NCBI GenBank assembly: GCA_003249095.1
Contig: QBMS01000027.1
Span: forward strand, 1-39,114
DNA length: 39,114 nucleotides
Source of the DNA: Snowella sp.
GTDB lineage: Bacteria > Cyanobacteriota > Cyanobacteriia > Cyanobacteriales > Microcystaceae
Direction of reading: 5' to 3'
The position numbers and the translations under genes were made by a program. Below, in pieces: positions 16,660-25,028 of this stretch. Numbering within the stretch: position 1 is the stretch's first letter; every line of letters begins with the position of its first letter. The notes beneath the pieces are model-generated. The model was not told the DNA's origin. It saw only the letters and a program-made list of their open reading frames with translations, and made no database searches.

Positions 16660-17361
16660 TTAAAGTTTAGGACTGAGAGAGGGACGAGGAGAATCAAAAA
16701 TCAAATCGGGACGAGTGCGCCAGATATAGCTCACTACCGTTAAAGTAATCAATGCTTCACCAATTCCAATGACGAAATGCCAAGATAGCATGGCAAATAG
16801 GGCAAATTGGAGGGGAACCGTCCCAGAAAAAGCTAATTGCACCGAACAAAAAAGAGCCGCTACAACCACACTCGTCCAAGCCGCGATCGCCGTTCCCATC
16901 GCCATTCCCCGCCACCGAGAAAATCCAAAGAGCAAGCGAATCACTTTATAGAGATAATAGCCACCAAAAGTGCCAATTAGCCCCATATTGAAAATATTTG
17001 CCCCTAGAGCCGTTAAACCGCCATCTTGAAATAACAAGGCCTGCACGATAAATACAACCGTCATCACCAGAGAACCTGCCCAGGGGCCAAGCAAAATTCC
17101 TACCAACGTCCCCCCTAGTAAATGCCCACTTGTCCCACCAGGAATGGGAAAATTGATCATCTGAGCTGCAAAAACAAACGCCGCACAGACCCCCATCAAA
17201 GGAACAACTCGGTCTTGATAGTCTTTCTCGACTTGTTTAAGAGAAATAATCAGTAACACTAAAGAAAAGGCTCCAGTGACTAAACTCACGGGAAGACTCA
17301 GAAAACCATCGGGGATGTGCAGAGCCAAAGTAGGAAGAGGCAATGCGAGGAAGTTTATCAT
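16660..17361 (-). CDS. cbiM: Cobalt/nickel ECF transporter substrate-specific subunit CbiM
   Basis: This 233-residue membrane protein has six to seven hydrophobic segments and the CbiM/NikM signature (LHIPDGFL near residue 14, and GGTSGHLLGG near 95). In NikM/CbiM structures the free N-terminus plus a His at position 2 and a further His bind the metal. Here an extra 13-residue leader (MINFLALPLPTLA) precedes LHIPDG. Cleavage after Ala13 would put His at position 2 and restore that site. It is the first gene of the cbiM-N-Q-O operon. I saw no cobalamin riboswitch in the 298-base upstream gap, so whether the metal is cobalt or nickel is open. Confidence 0.92.
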   Translation of the reverse strand: MINFLALPLPTLALHIPDGFLSLPVSLVTGAFSLVLLIISLKQVEKDYQDRVVPLMGVCAAFVFAAQMINFPIPGGTSGHLLGGTLVGILLGPWAGSLVMTVVFIVQALLFQDGGLTALGANIFNMGLIGTFGGYYLYKVIRLLFGFSRWRGMAMGTAIAAWTSVVVAALFCSVQLAFSGTVPLQFALFAMLSWHFVIGIGEALITLTVVSYIWRTRPDLIFDSPRPSLSPKL

Positions 17362-17659
17362 GGTAAATTTATGTTCTTAAGAGTCGGCTAAGTTTTAATA
17401 TAAAAAATTCTGTCTAAACTGAAACATTTTTAAGATTTTAGTAAAAAATCAATTTTTTCAGTGATGGTTTAAGTTAAGCCAGGCGATCGGATTGACAAAA
17501 AAGCTCCTAAAAACAGTTAATGAGTTTTTTTGATCTTTAGCAATGCCCTGGGGGGGTAATTAACAGAAATAAGTTAGAAAAATGTTGATTCTTATGTCGA
17601 TTTAGTTTATGAACGTCGATATCCCCAATAATAAAGAAAGGGAATTTTAGGATCTCACG
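17362..17659. other. Divergent intergenic region cbiM-pmbA
   Basis: This is a 298-base AT-rich gap that must carry promoters in both directions. An ACTGAAA / TTTCAGT inverted pair encloses about 30 bases near 17418-17462. I saw no riboswitch, NikR-like repeat or small gene. Confidence 0.4.
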
Positions 17660-18943
17660 ATGAAACAAGAACTAGAGAAATTATTAACCTTAGCCCAAGA
17701 TGCGGGGGCTGAGGAAGCTGAAGTTTATTATTCGCGATCGCAGTCCCATCCCGTTTTTTTTGAAGCCAATCGTCTCAAGCAACTCGAAAGCTCAGAATCC
17801 GAAGGAACGGCTTTGCGGGTTTGGCGGGATGGTTGTCCTGGTTTAGCTGTTGCCTATGGCCCCGTCGATCCCCAGGCTTTAGTGGAAAAGGCGATCGCGC
17901 TTTCTTTACTGAATCCCCCTGAAACGCCCGAATTAAACGAATCTCGAACTCAGATTGCGGAATCCGTTGGTAAAACCATTCCCGTTGAAACCCTAGTCGA
18001 AGTCGGAAAAAAGGCGATCGCACAAATCCGAGAAGCCTATCCAGAGGTTTTGTGTAGTGGAGAACTAGAATGCGAAGAAGATCAGACAATTTTGCTCAAT
18101 TCCAAGGGATTGCACTGTGAACATCAGGATACGGCCATCAGTTATTACTTCGGCGTAGAGTGGATTCGGGGAGAAGATTTTTTAGCAGTATATGACGGAG
18201 AATATAGCCGAGAGAAAATTAATCCCAACCAAATTGTTGAGCAAATTCTCCAACGCTTAATCTGGGCAAAGGATAATGCGTCGAGTCCAACGGGTAAAGT
18301 GCCTGTCCTTTTTACCCCCAATGCGGCTACCATGCTCTGGGGAACGGTGATCGCCGCTCTCAATGGCAAACGGATTGTAGAAGATTCCTCGCCCTGGAGC
18401 CAAAAATTAGGAGAACAAGTTCTTTCTGACTTATTAACCTTTTCCCAAGATCCCAAGCTCATTCCCTACGATTGCCCCTTTGACGATGAAGGAACGCCAA
18501 CCCAGGCTTTAACTTTGATTAATCAGGGCAAGATTGAACAATTTTATAGCGATCGCACCATTGCCCGTAATCTTGGTTATGCACCGACAGGAAACGGTTT
18601 TCGTCCAGGACTCGGAGGCTATCCCACGCCCAATCTCGTCAACTGCATCATCGAATCGGGAGAGGGATCATTGTCCGAACTGATTAGCCAAATGGGAAAC
18701 GGTCTTGTCATCGATCAAATTTTGGGCGGCGGCCCTGATATTTCAGGAGATTTTTCCATTAACGTGGATTTAGGTTATCGCATCGAAAATGGGGAAATCA
18801 TCGGTCGGGTCAAAGATACAATGGTTGCGGGGAATGTCTATACCATTCTCAAACAAATTCTCGCCCTCGGTAGCGATCGTCAGTGGAATGGATCTTGCTA
18901 TACGCCTTCGGTTTTAGTAGATGGAGTTTCTGTGGTGGGTTAA
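17660..18943 (+). CDS. pmbA: TldE/PmbA-family modulator of TldD peptidase
   Basis: A 427-residue protein of the TldD/PmbA family. The N-terminal domain (about 1-190) has GTALRVWRDG. The C-terminal beta-rich domain includes the conserved LGGYPTPNLVNCIIESG segment and VDLGYRIENGEIIGRVKDTMVAGN. No HExxxH zinc motif is present, which marks it as the non-catalytic TldE/PmbA partner rather than TldD. In known systems TldD and TldE form a heterodimer that unfolds and cleaves peptides such as microcin precursors. No tldD gene is in this window. The gene is intact and of normal length. Confidence 0.88.
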   Translation: MKQELEKLLTLAQDAGAEEAEVYYSRSQSHPVFFEANRLKQLESSESEGTALRVWRDGCPGLAVAYGPVDPQALVEKAIALSLLNPPETPELNESRTQIAESVGKTIPVETLVEVGKKAIAQIREAYPEVLCSGELECEEDQTILLNSKGLHCEHQDTAISYYFGVEWIRGEDFLAVYDGEYSREKINPNQIVEQILQRLIWAKDNASSPTGKVPVLFTPNAATMLWGTVIAALNGKRIVEDSSPWSQKLGEQVLSDLLTFSQDPKLIPYDCPFDDEGTPTQALTLINQGKIEQFYSDRTIARNLGYAPTGNGFRPGLGGYPTPNLVNCIIESGEGSLSELISQMGNGLVIDQILGGGPDISGDFSINVDLGYRIENGEIIGRVKDTMVAGNVYTILKQILALGSDRQWNGSCYTPSVLVDGVSVVG

Positions 18944-18984
18944 TCGGTTAGGTTAAGAAACATTATTATTACAAACCAAACCGA
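18944..18984 (+). terminator. Possible stem-loop after pmbA
   Basis: TCGGTT at 18944-18949 pairs with AACCGA at 18979-18984, extended inward by GGTT/AACC with a bulge. There is no T run, so this may be a weak terminator or an mRNA-end hairpin. Confidence 0.3.
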
Positions 18985-19066
18985 GTAAAAATAGCCCGAC
19001 TTCAGCGAAAATCTTAGTAAGCTGTTACGGAGTTAGATTGCATAACGATTTTACTGAAAGTTTTGT

Positions 19067-19090
19067 AACAAGGGGCTTAAGCCCCTTGCC
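19067..19090. repeat. REP-like palindrome, GGGGCTTAAGCCCC type, copy 2
   Basis: This is an exact copy of the 24 bases at 10845-10868, with the 20-base palindrome at 19069-19088. It lies 42 bases upstream of the monooxygenase-like gene. Confidence 0.8.
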
Positions 19091-19130
19091 TGTATGCGTT
19101 TTTCATTAATAACTTAAAGAGAGAAAAAAT

Positions 19131-19463
19131 ATGCCAGAATTTTTGGACTTTTTACACCACAAATACGCCTATGTCGCAATCGGTGAATTTCAACCTGGTC
19201 GCTTTGCTGAAGCCCAACGACTCTACGAAAAAGCGGTTTCTACCTATAAAGAAGGTTTTAAGGGAGCTTATTTGCTGCAAAAGCCCAATTCCGACGAAGG
19301 CATTGCCATTATTATCTGGAAAAATATTGAAGATATGGAGGCAAATCAAAATGAAGCCTATCGAAAATTTTTAGAAGAAATGGGGCCGCTGTTTGTGAAA
19401 CCTCCTGTCACGGATTTTTATGAAGTTTGTAGCGAAATTGGGGGCTTTGAAGGCAATCAATAA
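19131..19463 (+). CDS. Antibiotic-biosynthesis-monooxygenase-like dimeric alpha-beta barrel protein
   Basis: This 110-residue soluble protein has the ABM/dimeric alpha-beta barrel pattern. It runs YAYVAIGEFQPGRFAEAQRLYEKAV, then GFKGAYLLQKP, then a strand ending GIAIIIWKNIEDMEA. Members include small cofactor-independent oxygenases and stress proteins, but no catalytic set can be assigned here. Its stop codon overlaps the start of the CpcF-like gene (TAATG), so the two are translationally coupled. This hints at a link with phycobiliprotein assembly, although none is known to me. The start has an AGAGAG ribosome site. Confidence 0.6.
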   Translation: MPEFLDFLHHKYAYVAIGEFQPGRFAEAQRLYEKAVSTYKEGFKGAYLLQKPNSDEGIAIIIWKNIEDMEANQNEAYRKFLEEMGPLFVKPPVTDFYEVCSEIGGFEGNQ

Positions 19464-20083
19464 TGGAACAAACAGTTCAATCTTTAATTCAAGCCGTTGA
19501 CGAAGCGGATTCTGCTGAAAAATTGGTAAAAGCAGTGAGGGCTTTAGCTCAACTCGAACATGAAGCGGCGATTCCGACTCTAACGACGGTTTTACGCTAT
19601 AACAACCCAGGGGCAGCGATCGCGGCAGTAGATGGATTGATTAGTTTAGGAGAAGTGACGGTTCCCTATCTTTTAGAAAATATCGACGGTTATAACTATG
19701 GAGCTAGGGCTTGGGCGACTCGTGTTTTAGCAGGTATTGGTGATCCTCGTGCTTTAGAAGTGTTAATTGATGCAGCAACCAGTGATTTTTCTTTTAGTGT
19801 GCGTCGGGGTGCAGTGAAGGGATTAGGGAATCTAAAATGGCAAAATTCCCTCGAAACTGACATTTTTCCTGATCTAGAAAAAACCTTGGGGACTTTAGCT
19901 TCTGTTGCTCTCGATACCGAGTGGGTCGTCCGTTATGCCGCGATCGCAGGATTACAATCTTTTGCGATAAATCAGGAAACGTTACGAGTAGAAGTGATGG
20001 AAAAATTAACGGAACTAAGTGCAATAGAAGCAGAATTTATCGTCAAAACTCGCATTCTTTGGGCCTTAGAAAACTTACAGTAA
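19463..20083 (+). CDS. cpcF: Phycocyanin alpha phycocyanobilin lyase subunit CpcF (HEAT-repeat)
   Basis: This 206-residue protein is built of HEAT/PBS-lyase repeats such as AIPTLTTVLRYNNPGAAIAA, YNYGARAWATRVLAGIGDPR and FSVRRGAVKGLGNL. These match CpcF-type lyase subunits, which with CpcE attach or remove phycocyanobilin at Cys84 of the phycocyanin alpha chain. The length is close to that of known CpcF proteins. No cpcE or phycocyanin gene is in the window, so it is separated from the cpc operon. It is coupled by a one-base TAATG overlap to the upstream ABM-like gene. A PecF or NblB relative is the alternative. Confidence 0.75.
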   Translation: MEQTVQSLIQAVDEADSAEKLVKAVRALAQLEHEAAIPTLTTVLRYNNPGAAIAAVDGLISLGEVTVPYLLENIDGYNYGARAWATRVLAGIGDPRALEVLIDAATSDFSFSVRRGAVKGLGNLKWQNSLETDIFPDLEKTLGTLASVALDTEWVVRYAAIAGLQSFAINQETLRVEVMEKLTELSAIEAEFIVKTRILWALENLQ

Positions 20084-20100
20084 AATTCAAGTAGGAAAAA

Positions 20101-20244
20101 TTAAGCGCGATCGCGGCGACAACGTTCAGAGCAATATTTCACCTCATCCCAGCATTTTGCCCATTTTTTGCGCCATTCAAAGGGACGCTGACAAACAGGA
20201 CAAATTTTACTCGGTAGATTCGATTTGGAATAACGAGTCGTCAT
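20101..20244 (-). CDS. DUF2256 small zinc-ribbon-like protein
   Basis: A 47-residue minus-strand gene from the ATG at 20244. The translation contains CPVC (residues 15-18), then [20 protein letters not shown] and RC. This is the DUF2256 pattern with two cysteine pairs that probably bind one zinc ion. It is a small basic protein widespread in cyanobacteria and often found near photolyase or cryptochrome genes. It begins 2 bases after the dienelactone hydrolase stop, so the two form an operon. The function is unknown. Confidence 0.85.
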   Translation of the reverse strand: MTTRYSKSNLPSKICPVCQRPFEWRKKWAKCWDEVKYCSERCRRDRA

Positions 20245-20246
20245 TT

Positions 20247-20975
20247 TTACGGTTGACTAAATAATTCTAAAACTCTTTGCCAAGCATCCTGGGCGGCTTC
20301 GGGTTGATAGCTGGCTCGGCGATCACAGAAAAACCCGTGTTCGGCTCCCTGGTAACGAAAGATTTTATGGGGAATCTGGTATTGGGTGAGGGTTTCCTCA
20401 ATTTTGTCAATGTGATCAACAGGAATGCTGTCATCTTCCAAGCCAAAAAAGCAATAGATTTTTCCCTTGATCTCCGATGTCCAGTTAAGAGTCGGTTGAC
20501 CGCCCCCTGGGGAACCTGTAACAATCCCCGCCCCATAAAACGAAGCTGTTGCTTTAATTTCTGGCAAAGTTGCCGCTAAATAAACCACTAAACCCCCAAA
20601 ACAAAACCCAATGGTTCTCACGCCTGTTTTTTCTACTGTTGGCAGGGTATAGAGATAATCAATGGTTGCCTGAATATCACTTAATAATTCACTGGTTTTC
20701 GTCTGATCTTTATACTTTCGCCCTTCAGTAATGCCTTCCGATGTATAGCCAGTCTCAAAACCGGGAGCCTGTCGTTGATAAATAGCAGGCGCGATCGCGA
20801 CATAACCTTCCTTGGCAATGCGATCGGTCACATCCCGAATATGTTCATTCACCCCAAAAATTTCTTGGATTACAATTACCGAGGGCCAAACCCCTGATCC
20901 TGTTGGAGTCGCAAGATAGGCATCAATGGCTAGATCCCCGTTGTGAACTTGAACCCATTTTGTATTAATTTGCAT
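20247..20975 (-). CDS. Dienelactone hydrolase family protein
   Basis: A 242-residue alpha/beta hydrolase of the dienelactone hydrolase family. The nucleophile is Cys125 in GFCFGG, the acid is Asp181 or Asp182 in LEDDSIP, and the base is His213 in AEHGFF. The conserved QEIFG segment near residue 37 holds the nucleophile's partner glutamate. Family members hydrolyse lactones or small esters; the substrate here is not evident, and no catechol pathway genes are nearby. The gene has no signal peptide and is intact. The DUF2256 gene follows after 2 bases. Confidence 0.9.
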   Translation of the reverse strand: MQINTKWVQVHNGDLAIDAYLATPTGSGVWPSVIVIQEIFGVNEHIRDVTDRIAKEGYVAIAPAIYQRQAPGFETGYTSEGITEGRKYKDQTKTSELLSDIQATIDYLYTLPTVEKTGVRTIGFCFGGLVVYLAATLPEIKATASFYGAGIVTGSPGGGQPTLNWTSEIKGKIYCFFGLEDDSIPVDHIDKIEETLTQYQIPHKIFRYQGAEHGFFCDRRASYQPEAAQDAWQRVLELFSQP

Positions 20976-21101
20976 CTTAAAAAGTTGATTTAAAAAAATT
21001 ATGTTTGTCAGAAATTGATCTAATTTGAAAAGTTTAATGATTAACTTAATGCAAATTTATCTCTCAATTTTTAGGCTCAAAAAAATCGTGAATTTTAAAA
21101 A

Positions 21102-21338
21102 TTAAGCATCTTCCCAAACTTCTTGGGCCAACAGATCAATCAGACGGTCTCTTAATAAAAACTCACTCCTCTCCAATTCCCATTCAATAGCTGGCCACTC
21201 TCTTGCGGGAATGTATTGACAAAGCGTATAGATGGGTTGTTGACGATGTAATCGGCCCTGTTTGACTAATTGAGAAGCCGCCTCTTTTAGTTTTTCGATA
21301 GAGTAGCAAGGCAATGTTGCTAGACCTGTATTGAACAT
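21102..21338 (-). CDS. DUF4327 family protein
   Basis: A 78-residue protein matching the cyanobacterial DUF4327 pattern: YSIEKLKEAASQLVKQGRL, then QPIYTLCQYIPAREW, and an acidic C-terminal LRDRLIDLL helix. It is soluble, small and conserved across cyanobacteria with no known role. It is transcribed alone, between the dienelactone hydrolase and the divergent hydrolase gene. The 263-base gap to the right (21339-21601) shows nothing further that I can support. Confidence 0.8.
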   Translation of the reverse strand: MFNTGLATLPCYSIEKLKEAASQLVKQGRLHRQQPIYTLCQYIPAREWPAIEWELERSEFLLRDRLIDLLAQEVWEDA

Positions 21339-21601
21339 AAAATCTCCGATTGTGTAAACCCTATTAAACGAACTAGACTTGAACCCTGATGGATTCTAAA
21401 CGCCAAATATTCGCCTGTTGATAATTATCGGTTATAAGTTGAACAAAATACAAAAATATAGACAATTTTAAGCTTTTGTTAAGGAATGGGGGAATCCCGA
21501 CTTGCTTTCGTTGGAAGTTGACGCGACAATGTAGGTCATTGCTTTTTTCAAAAATCTTAATAAATCCATACCCAATCGATCTTACTCAATCCAAATCGCT
21601 T

Positions 21602-22492
21602 ATGACAACTCAATCCCTCAGTCGCCCCGTTGATTTAGAAAATCTTAGCTGGACTTGGCAAGATCACACCATCCGCTATACGGTTCAGGGTCAAGGAAAA
21701 CCTGTCCTCCTGATTCATGGCTTTGGGGCTTCCATTGGTCATTGGCAGAAAAATATTCCTGTATTGGCAGACAAAGGCTATCGGGTGTTTGCGATCGATT
21801 TGTTGGGCTTTGGCGGATCGGATAAACCTCCTTTGGACTACACCCTAGAACTTTGGCAAGATCAATTAGTGGCTTTTTGGCAGGCCCATATTAATGAACC
21901 CACGATTTTTGTCGGTAATTCCATTGGGGGACTGATTAGTTTGATGATGTTGGCGGAGCATCCTGACCTGAGTGCGGGCGGCATTTTGCTTAATTGTGCG
22001 GGGGGATTGAATCACCGTCCTGATGAACTGAATTTTCCCTTGCGTTTGGTGATGGGAGGCTTTACGAAATTGGTTAGTTCGCCTTTGGTGGGGGAATTTA
22101 TTTTTAATCGCATCCGCCAGAAATCCCGTATTCGTCAAACGCTTTATCAGGTTTACTGCGATCGCGAGGCGGTAACAGAAGAATTAGTAGAAATGCTCTA
22201 TCAACCGTCGGCTGACCCTGGCGCACAAAAAGTTTTTGCCTCGGTTCTCACGGCTCCTGCTGGCCCCCATCCCGCCAGTTTATTACCGAAAATTCAACAA
22301 CCTCTCTTGATCTTGTGGGGAGAAAATGATCCTTGGACACCGATCGCGGGTTCAACCCTTTATCAAGAAAGGGCCAAGAGCGACGAGAAGACCGAATTTT
22401 ATCCCATTTCCCAGGCGGGTCATTGTCCCCACGATGAAAAACCTGAAATGGTTAATTCTTTGATGTTGGATTGGTTAACGAAATATCATTAG
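21602..22492 (+). CDS. Alpha/beta hydrolase, pheophytinase-like
   Basis: A 296-residue hydrolase from the ATG at 21602; an upstream in-frame start at 21476 adds unrelated residues. The catalytic set is Ser107 in VGNSIGG, Asp in WGENDPW, and His in AGHCPHDE. The oxyanion segment is LLIHGFGASIGHW. The GNSIGG and GHCPHDE motifs are those of the plant pheophytinase/chlorophyll-dephytylase-like branch, common in cyanobacteria. A role in tetrapyrrole phytol removal is possible but unproven. No membrane segment is seen. Confidence 0.85.
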   Translation: MTTQSLSRPVDLENLSWTWQDHTIRYTVQGQGKPVLLIHGFGASIGHWQKNIPVLADKGYRVFAIDLLGFGGSDKPPLDYTLELWQDQLVAFWQAHINEPTIFVGNSIGGLISLMMLAEHPDLSAGGILLNCAGGLNHRPDELNFPLRLVMGGFTKLVSSPLVGEFIFNRIRQKSRIRQTLYQVYCDREAVTEELVEMLYQPSADPGAQKVFASVLTAPAGPHPASLLPKIQQPLLILWGENDPWTPIAGSTLYQERAKSDEKTEFYPISQAGHCPHDEKPEMVNSLMLDWLTKYH

Positions 22493-22603
22493 GCTCTAGA
22501 GCTATTGGGTAAACGGGATCAGTATCAACAACGGATTGAGGAGATCGGGACAAAAATTGACGTTGCGGCCCAACAACGCGATCGCGATCAATTCATAAGT
22601 TAG
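22493..22603 (+). other. Open coiled-coil-like frame after the hydrolase stop
   Basis: Directly after the TAG stop, and in the same frame, 36 codons remain open to the next TAG. They encode a charged heptad-like segment (GKRDQYQQRIEEIGTKID). There is no start codon. It may be a decayed gene end or chance; read-through is unlikely. Confidence 0.25.
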
Positions 22604-22607
22604 TTTA

Positions 22608-22844
22608 ATGACAAAATCTACTGATAAACCCATTATGAGATCAAAGGCTGACCGTGTGGTGGGCTTGGTGTTTGGTGTGTTCTTTATCGTCTTGGCGATT
22701 CTAATCCTCTTATTTTCTAGCTCTTCTACTTTCATCGGATCAGTGGTGGCCGCCTTGGTTGTGGGAGGACTTGGGGGAGATTCAGTGGTAAGTGCCATCC
22801 GTAATCAGCGATCACTTATTTCTCGTATTGGGCCTTTACCGTAA
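22608..22844 (+). CDS. Small conserved membrane protein
   Basis: This 78-residue protein has a basic N-terminus and one strong hydrophobic segment (about residues 19-37, VVGLVFGVFFIVLAILILLF). A second glycine-rich one follows (about 42-58, FIGSVVAALVVGGLGG). The C-terminus is a short basic tail. It is probably a two-helix inner- or thylakoid-membrane protein. The function is unknown. It starts 4 bases after the end of the open frame that follows the hydrolase stop. Confidence 0.6.
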   Translation: MTKSTDKPIMRSKADRVVGLVFGVFFIVLAILILLFSSSSTFIGSVVAALVVGGLGGDSVVSAIRNQRSLISRIGPLP

Positions 22845-23146
22845 AATCTTAATGATTGAATGGATTTTTGAAAAGGCGATCGCAGACTTGATCAATTTAC
22901 CCTAAGGAACAAGAATTTAATAAGTTGTGCATTCAAGATACCGATTTCTGTAGAGACATCATACCATTATGTCCTTAATCTCAAGGGTCAACAGACAATG
23001 TATTGCTTGATAGACGCATAAAAGGGCTTAACAGTGTTAAGCCCCTACAAAAAAGGGGATTAATCGGGGGAATAAGAACCTATAATCTCAATAATCAAGA
23101 AAAAGAGTTCTTTGTGGAATTTTTTCATCACAAACAAAAGCACAGG
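22845..23146. other. Intergenic region with a REP-like hairpin
   Basis: This is a 302-base gap between a plus-strand gene and the 3' end of panC-cmk. Apart from one HIP1 site and the hairpin at 23024-23044, I see no gene or RNA. Confidence 0.5.
23024..23044. repeat. REP-like hairpin, GGGCTTAAC type
   Basis: GGGCTTAAC and GTTAAGCCC flank a 3-base loop, followed by CCTAC. The core resembles the palindromes at 10847 and 19069, and the trailing CCCCTAC matches the arms of the RAYT palindromes. Confidence 0.65.
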
Positions 23147-24679
23147 TTATTTATTTTTCATTCCTAAATAAAGTTGAACAATTTTATGAGTAACCTCTGG
23201 AATACTTAAACCATCGGTTTGAATTTCAATGGCATCAATAGCTTTTGTTAACGGCGCGATCGCACGGGTACTATCCTGTTGGTCCCGTTGGGCAATTTCT
23301 CGTTCCAAATCTTCTAAACGAATATCGGTTTTGCCCTGGGCTTGAAAATCTGCTAACCGTCGTCTGGCCCGTTCCCCTACGGTCGCCGTGAGAAAAATCT
23401 TTACTTCAGCATCGGGAAAAACCTTGGTGCCAATATCTCGCCCTTCTGCCACCAAGCCGCCTTTCTTACCGTAGGACTGCTGGGTTTGCAATAACACCTC
23501 ACGAACCGTTTTTTGAGCCGCGATCGCCGAAACCAAAGAAGTCACTTCAGGAGTCCGAATCGCCTCGGTCACATCTTCCCCATTGATTTTTACCCTGGTA
23601 GCTTGGGGATAGGGTTGGGGAATTAATGCTAAATTCGCCTGACTGACTAATTCCGCAATGCCCGCTTCATCAGTAAGAGCTAAACCCGATTGACGCACTA
23701 ACCACGCCAAAGCCCGATACATGGCTCCCGTATCCAAATAAAGCAAGTTTAATTCCTTTGCTACCAAACGAGTGACCGTTGATTTTCCCGCGCCTGCTGG
23801 GCCATCGATCGCAATAATCGGTTGACGATTTCTCAGTAAAATATTGTCAATTAAGCGCGTTGAACCCACATAGGCCGCGATCGCGAGCAATCCTGATTCT
23901 GTGACTTCTTCTAGAGGGCTAAGGGTCTGAGGATCAACCAAATCCACGTATTGAACTTTTATTTCATCTGTAAGATCCAAATGTTGTTGAACTAAATTTA
24001 ACAGAGGCTGACGAGTTTTCGTTCCTTGGACAAAGGCTTTTTGGGCTAACTGTAAACTCTCAAATAAAGCCAAAGCAGAGGATTTTTCGGATTCACTGAG
24101 ATACTGATTGCGGGAACTCAGGGCTAAACCCGATTCCTCTCGTTGGGTTGAGCAACCTTTAATTTCTACGGGAAAGTTTAAATCGGCAACTAAACGCCGA
24201 ATGATTGCCAATTGTTGGGCATCTTTTTCTCCAAAATAGGCAATTTCAGGTTGAATAATATTGAAAAGTTTGCTCACAATCGTTGCCACTCCCGCAAAAT
24301 GGCCAGGGCGGAAGATCGCGCACAAATTACGGGTTAAGCTCTCAGGGGGAATCACCATTGTTTGAGTTTGATCGCCACTATCAATTCCCAATACTTCGGG
24401 GGAAGGTGCAAAAACCACATCTACGCCTATATCTTCACAAATCTGACAATCTTGTTCTAAAAGACGGGGATATTTCGCTAAATCTTCCGTTGGCCCAAAT
24501 TGCAAAGGATTTACAAAAATACTGACGACGACCAACTCATTTTCTCGTCTGGCCTGTTCTATTAAACTCCGATGTCCCTGATGTAAGGCTCCCATCGTCG
24601 GAACCAAACCCACTCGCTTTTGCGGTCTGTGTTGACTTAAATAAATTCGTAATCCAGCGATCGTCTGAAATAAACGCAC
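23147..24679 (-). CDS. panC/cmk: Bifunctional pantothenate synthetase / cytidylate kinase (PanC-Cmk fusion)
   Basis: A 510-residue fusion that is characteristic of cyanobacteria. The N-terminal PanC domain (about 1-275) has the TMGALHQGHRSL motif and joins pantoate with beta-alanine using ATP to make pantothenate for coenzyme A. The C-terminal Cmk domain (about 285-510) has the P-loop GPAGAGKST and phosphorylates CMP and dCMP. A GTG start at 24679 is preceded by GGGGAA. The gene is alone on its strand. The two activities are unrelated pathways fused in one chain, a known trait of this group. Confidence 0.96.
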   Translation of the reverse strand: MRLFQTIAGLRIYLSQHRPQKRVGLVPTMGALHQGHRSLIEQARRENELVVVSIFVNPLQFGPTEDLAKYPRLLEQDCQICEDIGVDVVFAPSPEVLGIDSGDQTQTMVIPPESLTRNLCAIFRPGHFAGVATIVSKLFNIIQPEIAYFGEKDAQQLAIIRRLVADLNFPVEIKGCSTQREESGLALSSRNQYLSESEKSSALALFESLQLAQKAFVQGTKTRQPLLNLVQQHLDLTDEIKVQYVDLVDPQTLSPLEEVTESGLLAIAAYVGSTRLIDNILLRNRQPIIAIDGPAGAGKSTVTRLVAKELNLLYLDTGAMYRALAWLVRQSGLALTDEAGIAELVSQANLALIPQPYPQATRVKINGEDVTEAIRTPEVTSLVSAIAAQKTVREVLLQTQQSYGKKGGLVAEGRDIGTKVFPDAEVKIFLTATVGERARRRLADFQAQGKTDIRLEDLEREIAQRDQQDSTRAIAPLTKAIDAIEIQTDGLSIPEVTHKIVQLYLGMKNK

Positions 24680-24806
24680 AAAAATTCCCCTGATTGACGG
24701 ATATATCTTTTAATACAATACCAGAGACTATTATGCAAAAGTCTCAAACTCTTGAATCGGCGATCGCATTTTTTAGGTTATAAGGGATAAAGGGCGATCG
24801 TCAATG

Positions 24807-25028
24807 TTATGATAAATTTTCTAAATCGTTTAAATCTTTAAACTTTCCACTAGCTTTTTTATTTAGCTTTAAATGGGATAGACTAATTAAATTTACTTCA
24901 ATTTCATCTATCTCAACTGTTAATTTTTCTGGGTAACAATCTGAGAATTTTACCCCTGAAATTGTTGTTAATATTTCAAGTCGTAATGGCGGAACTCCCA
25001 TACGAAATAGCCACCAATTAATAAATAT
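24807..25028 (-). pseudogene. Truncated nucleotidyltransferase, C-terminal remnant
   Basis: The remaining 74 codons read FRMGVPPLRLEILTTISGV, later ending NKKASGKFKDLNDLENL. This matches the C-terminal end of small nucleotidyltransferases of the DUF6036/AbiEii-like type, which pair with a small partner gene. The nucleotidyltransferase core (GGY/D-x-D region) is missing. The frame is continuous with the upstream small gene, separated only by its stop at 25031. An internal deletion probably removed the N-terminus. An ATG at 25001 could start a 64-residue product, but it would lack the active site. Confidence 0.6.

Noticed and set aside
17362-17659. Cobalamin riboswitch or NikR site upstream of cbiM
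   Set aside because: I looked for a B12-box-like core and for long palindromic nickel-repressor repeats and saw neither.
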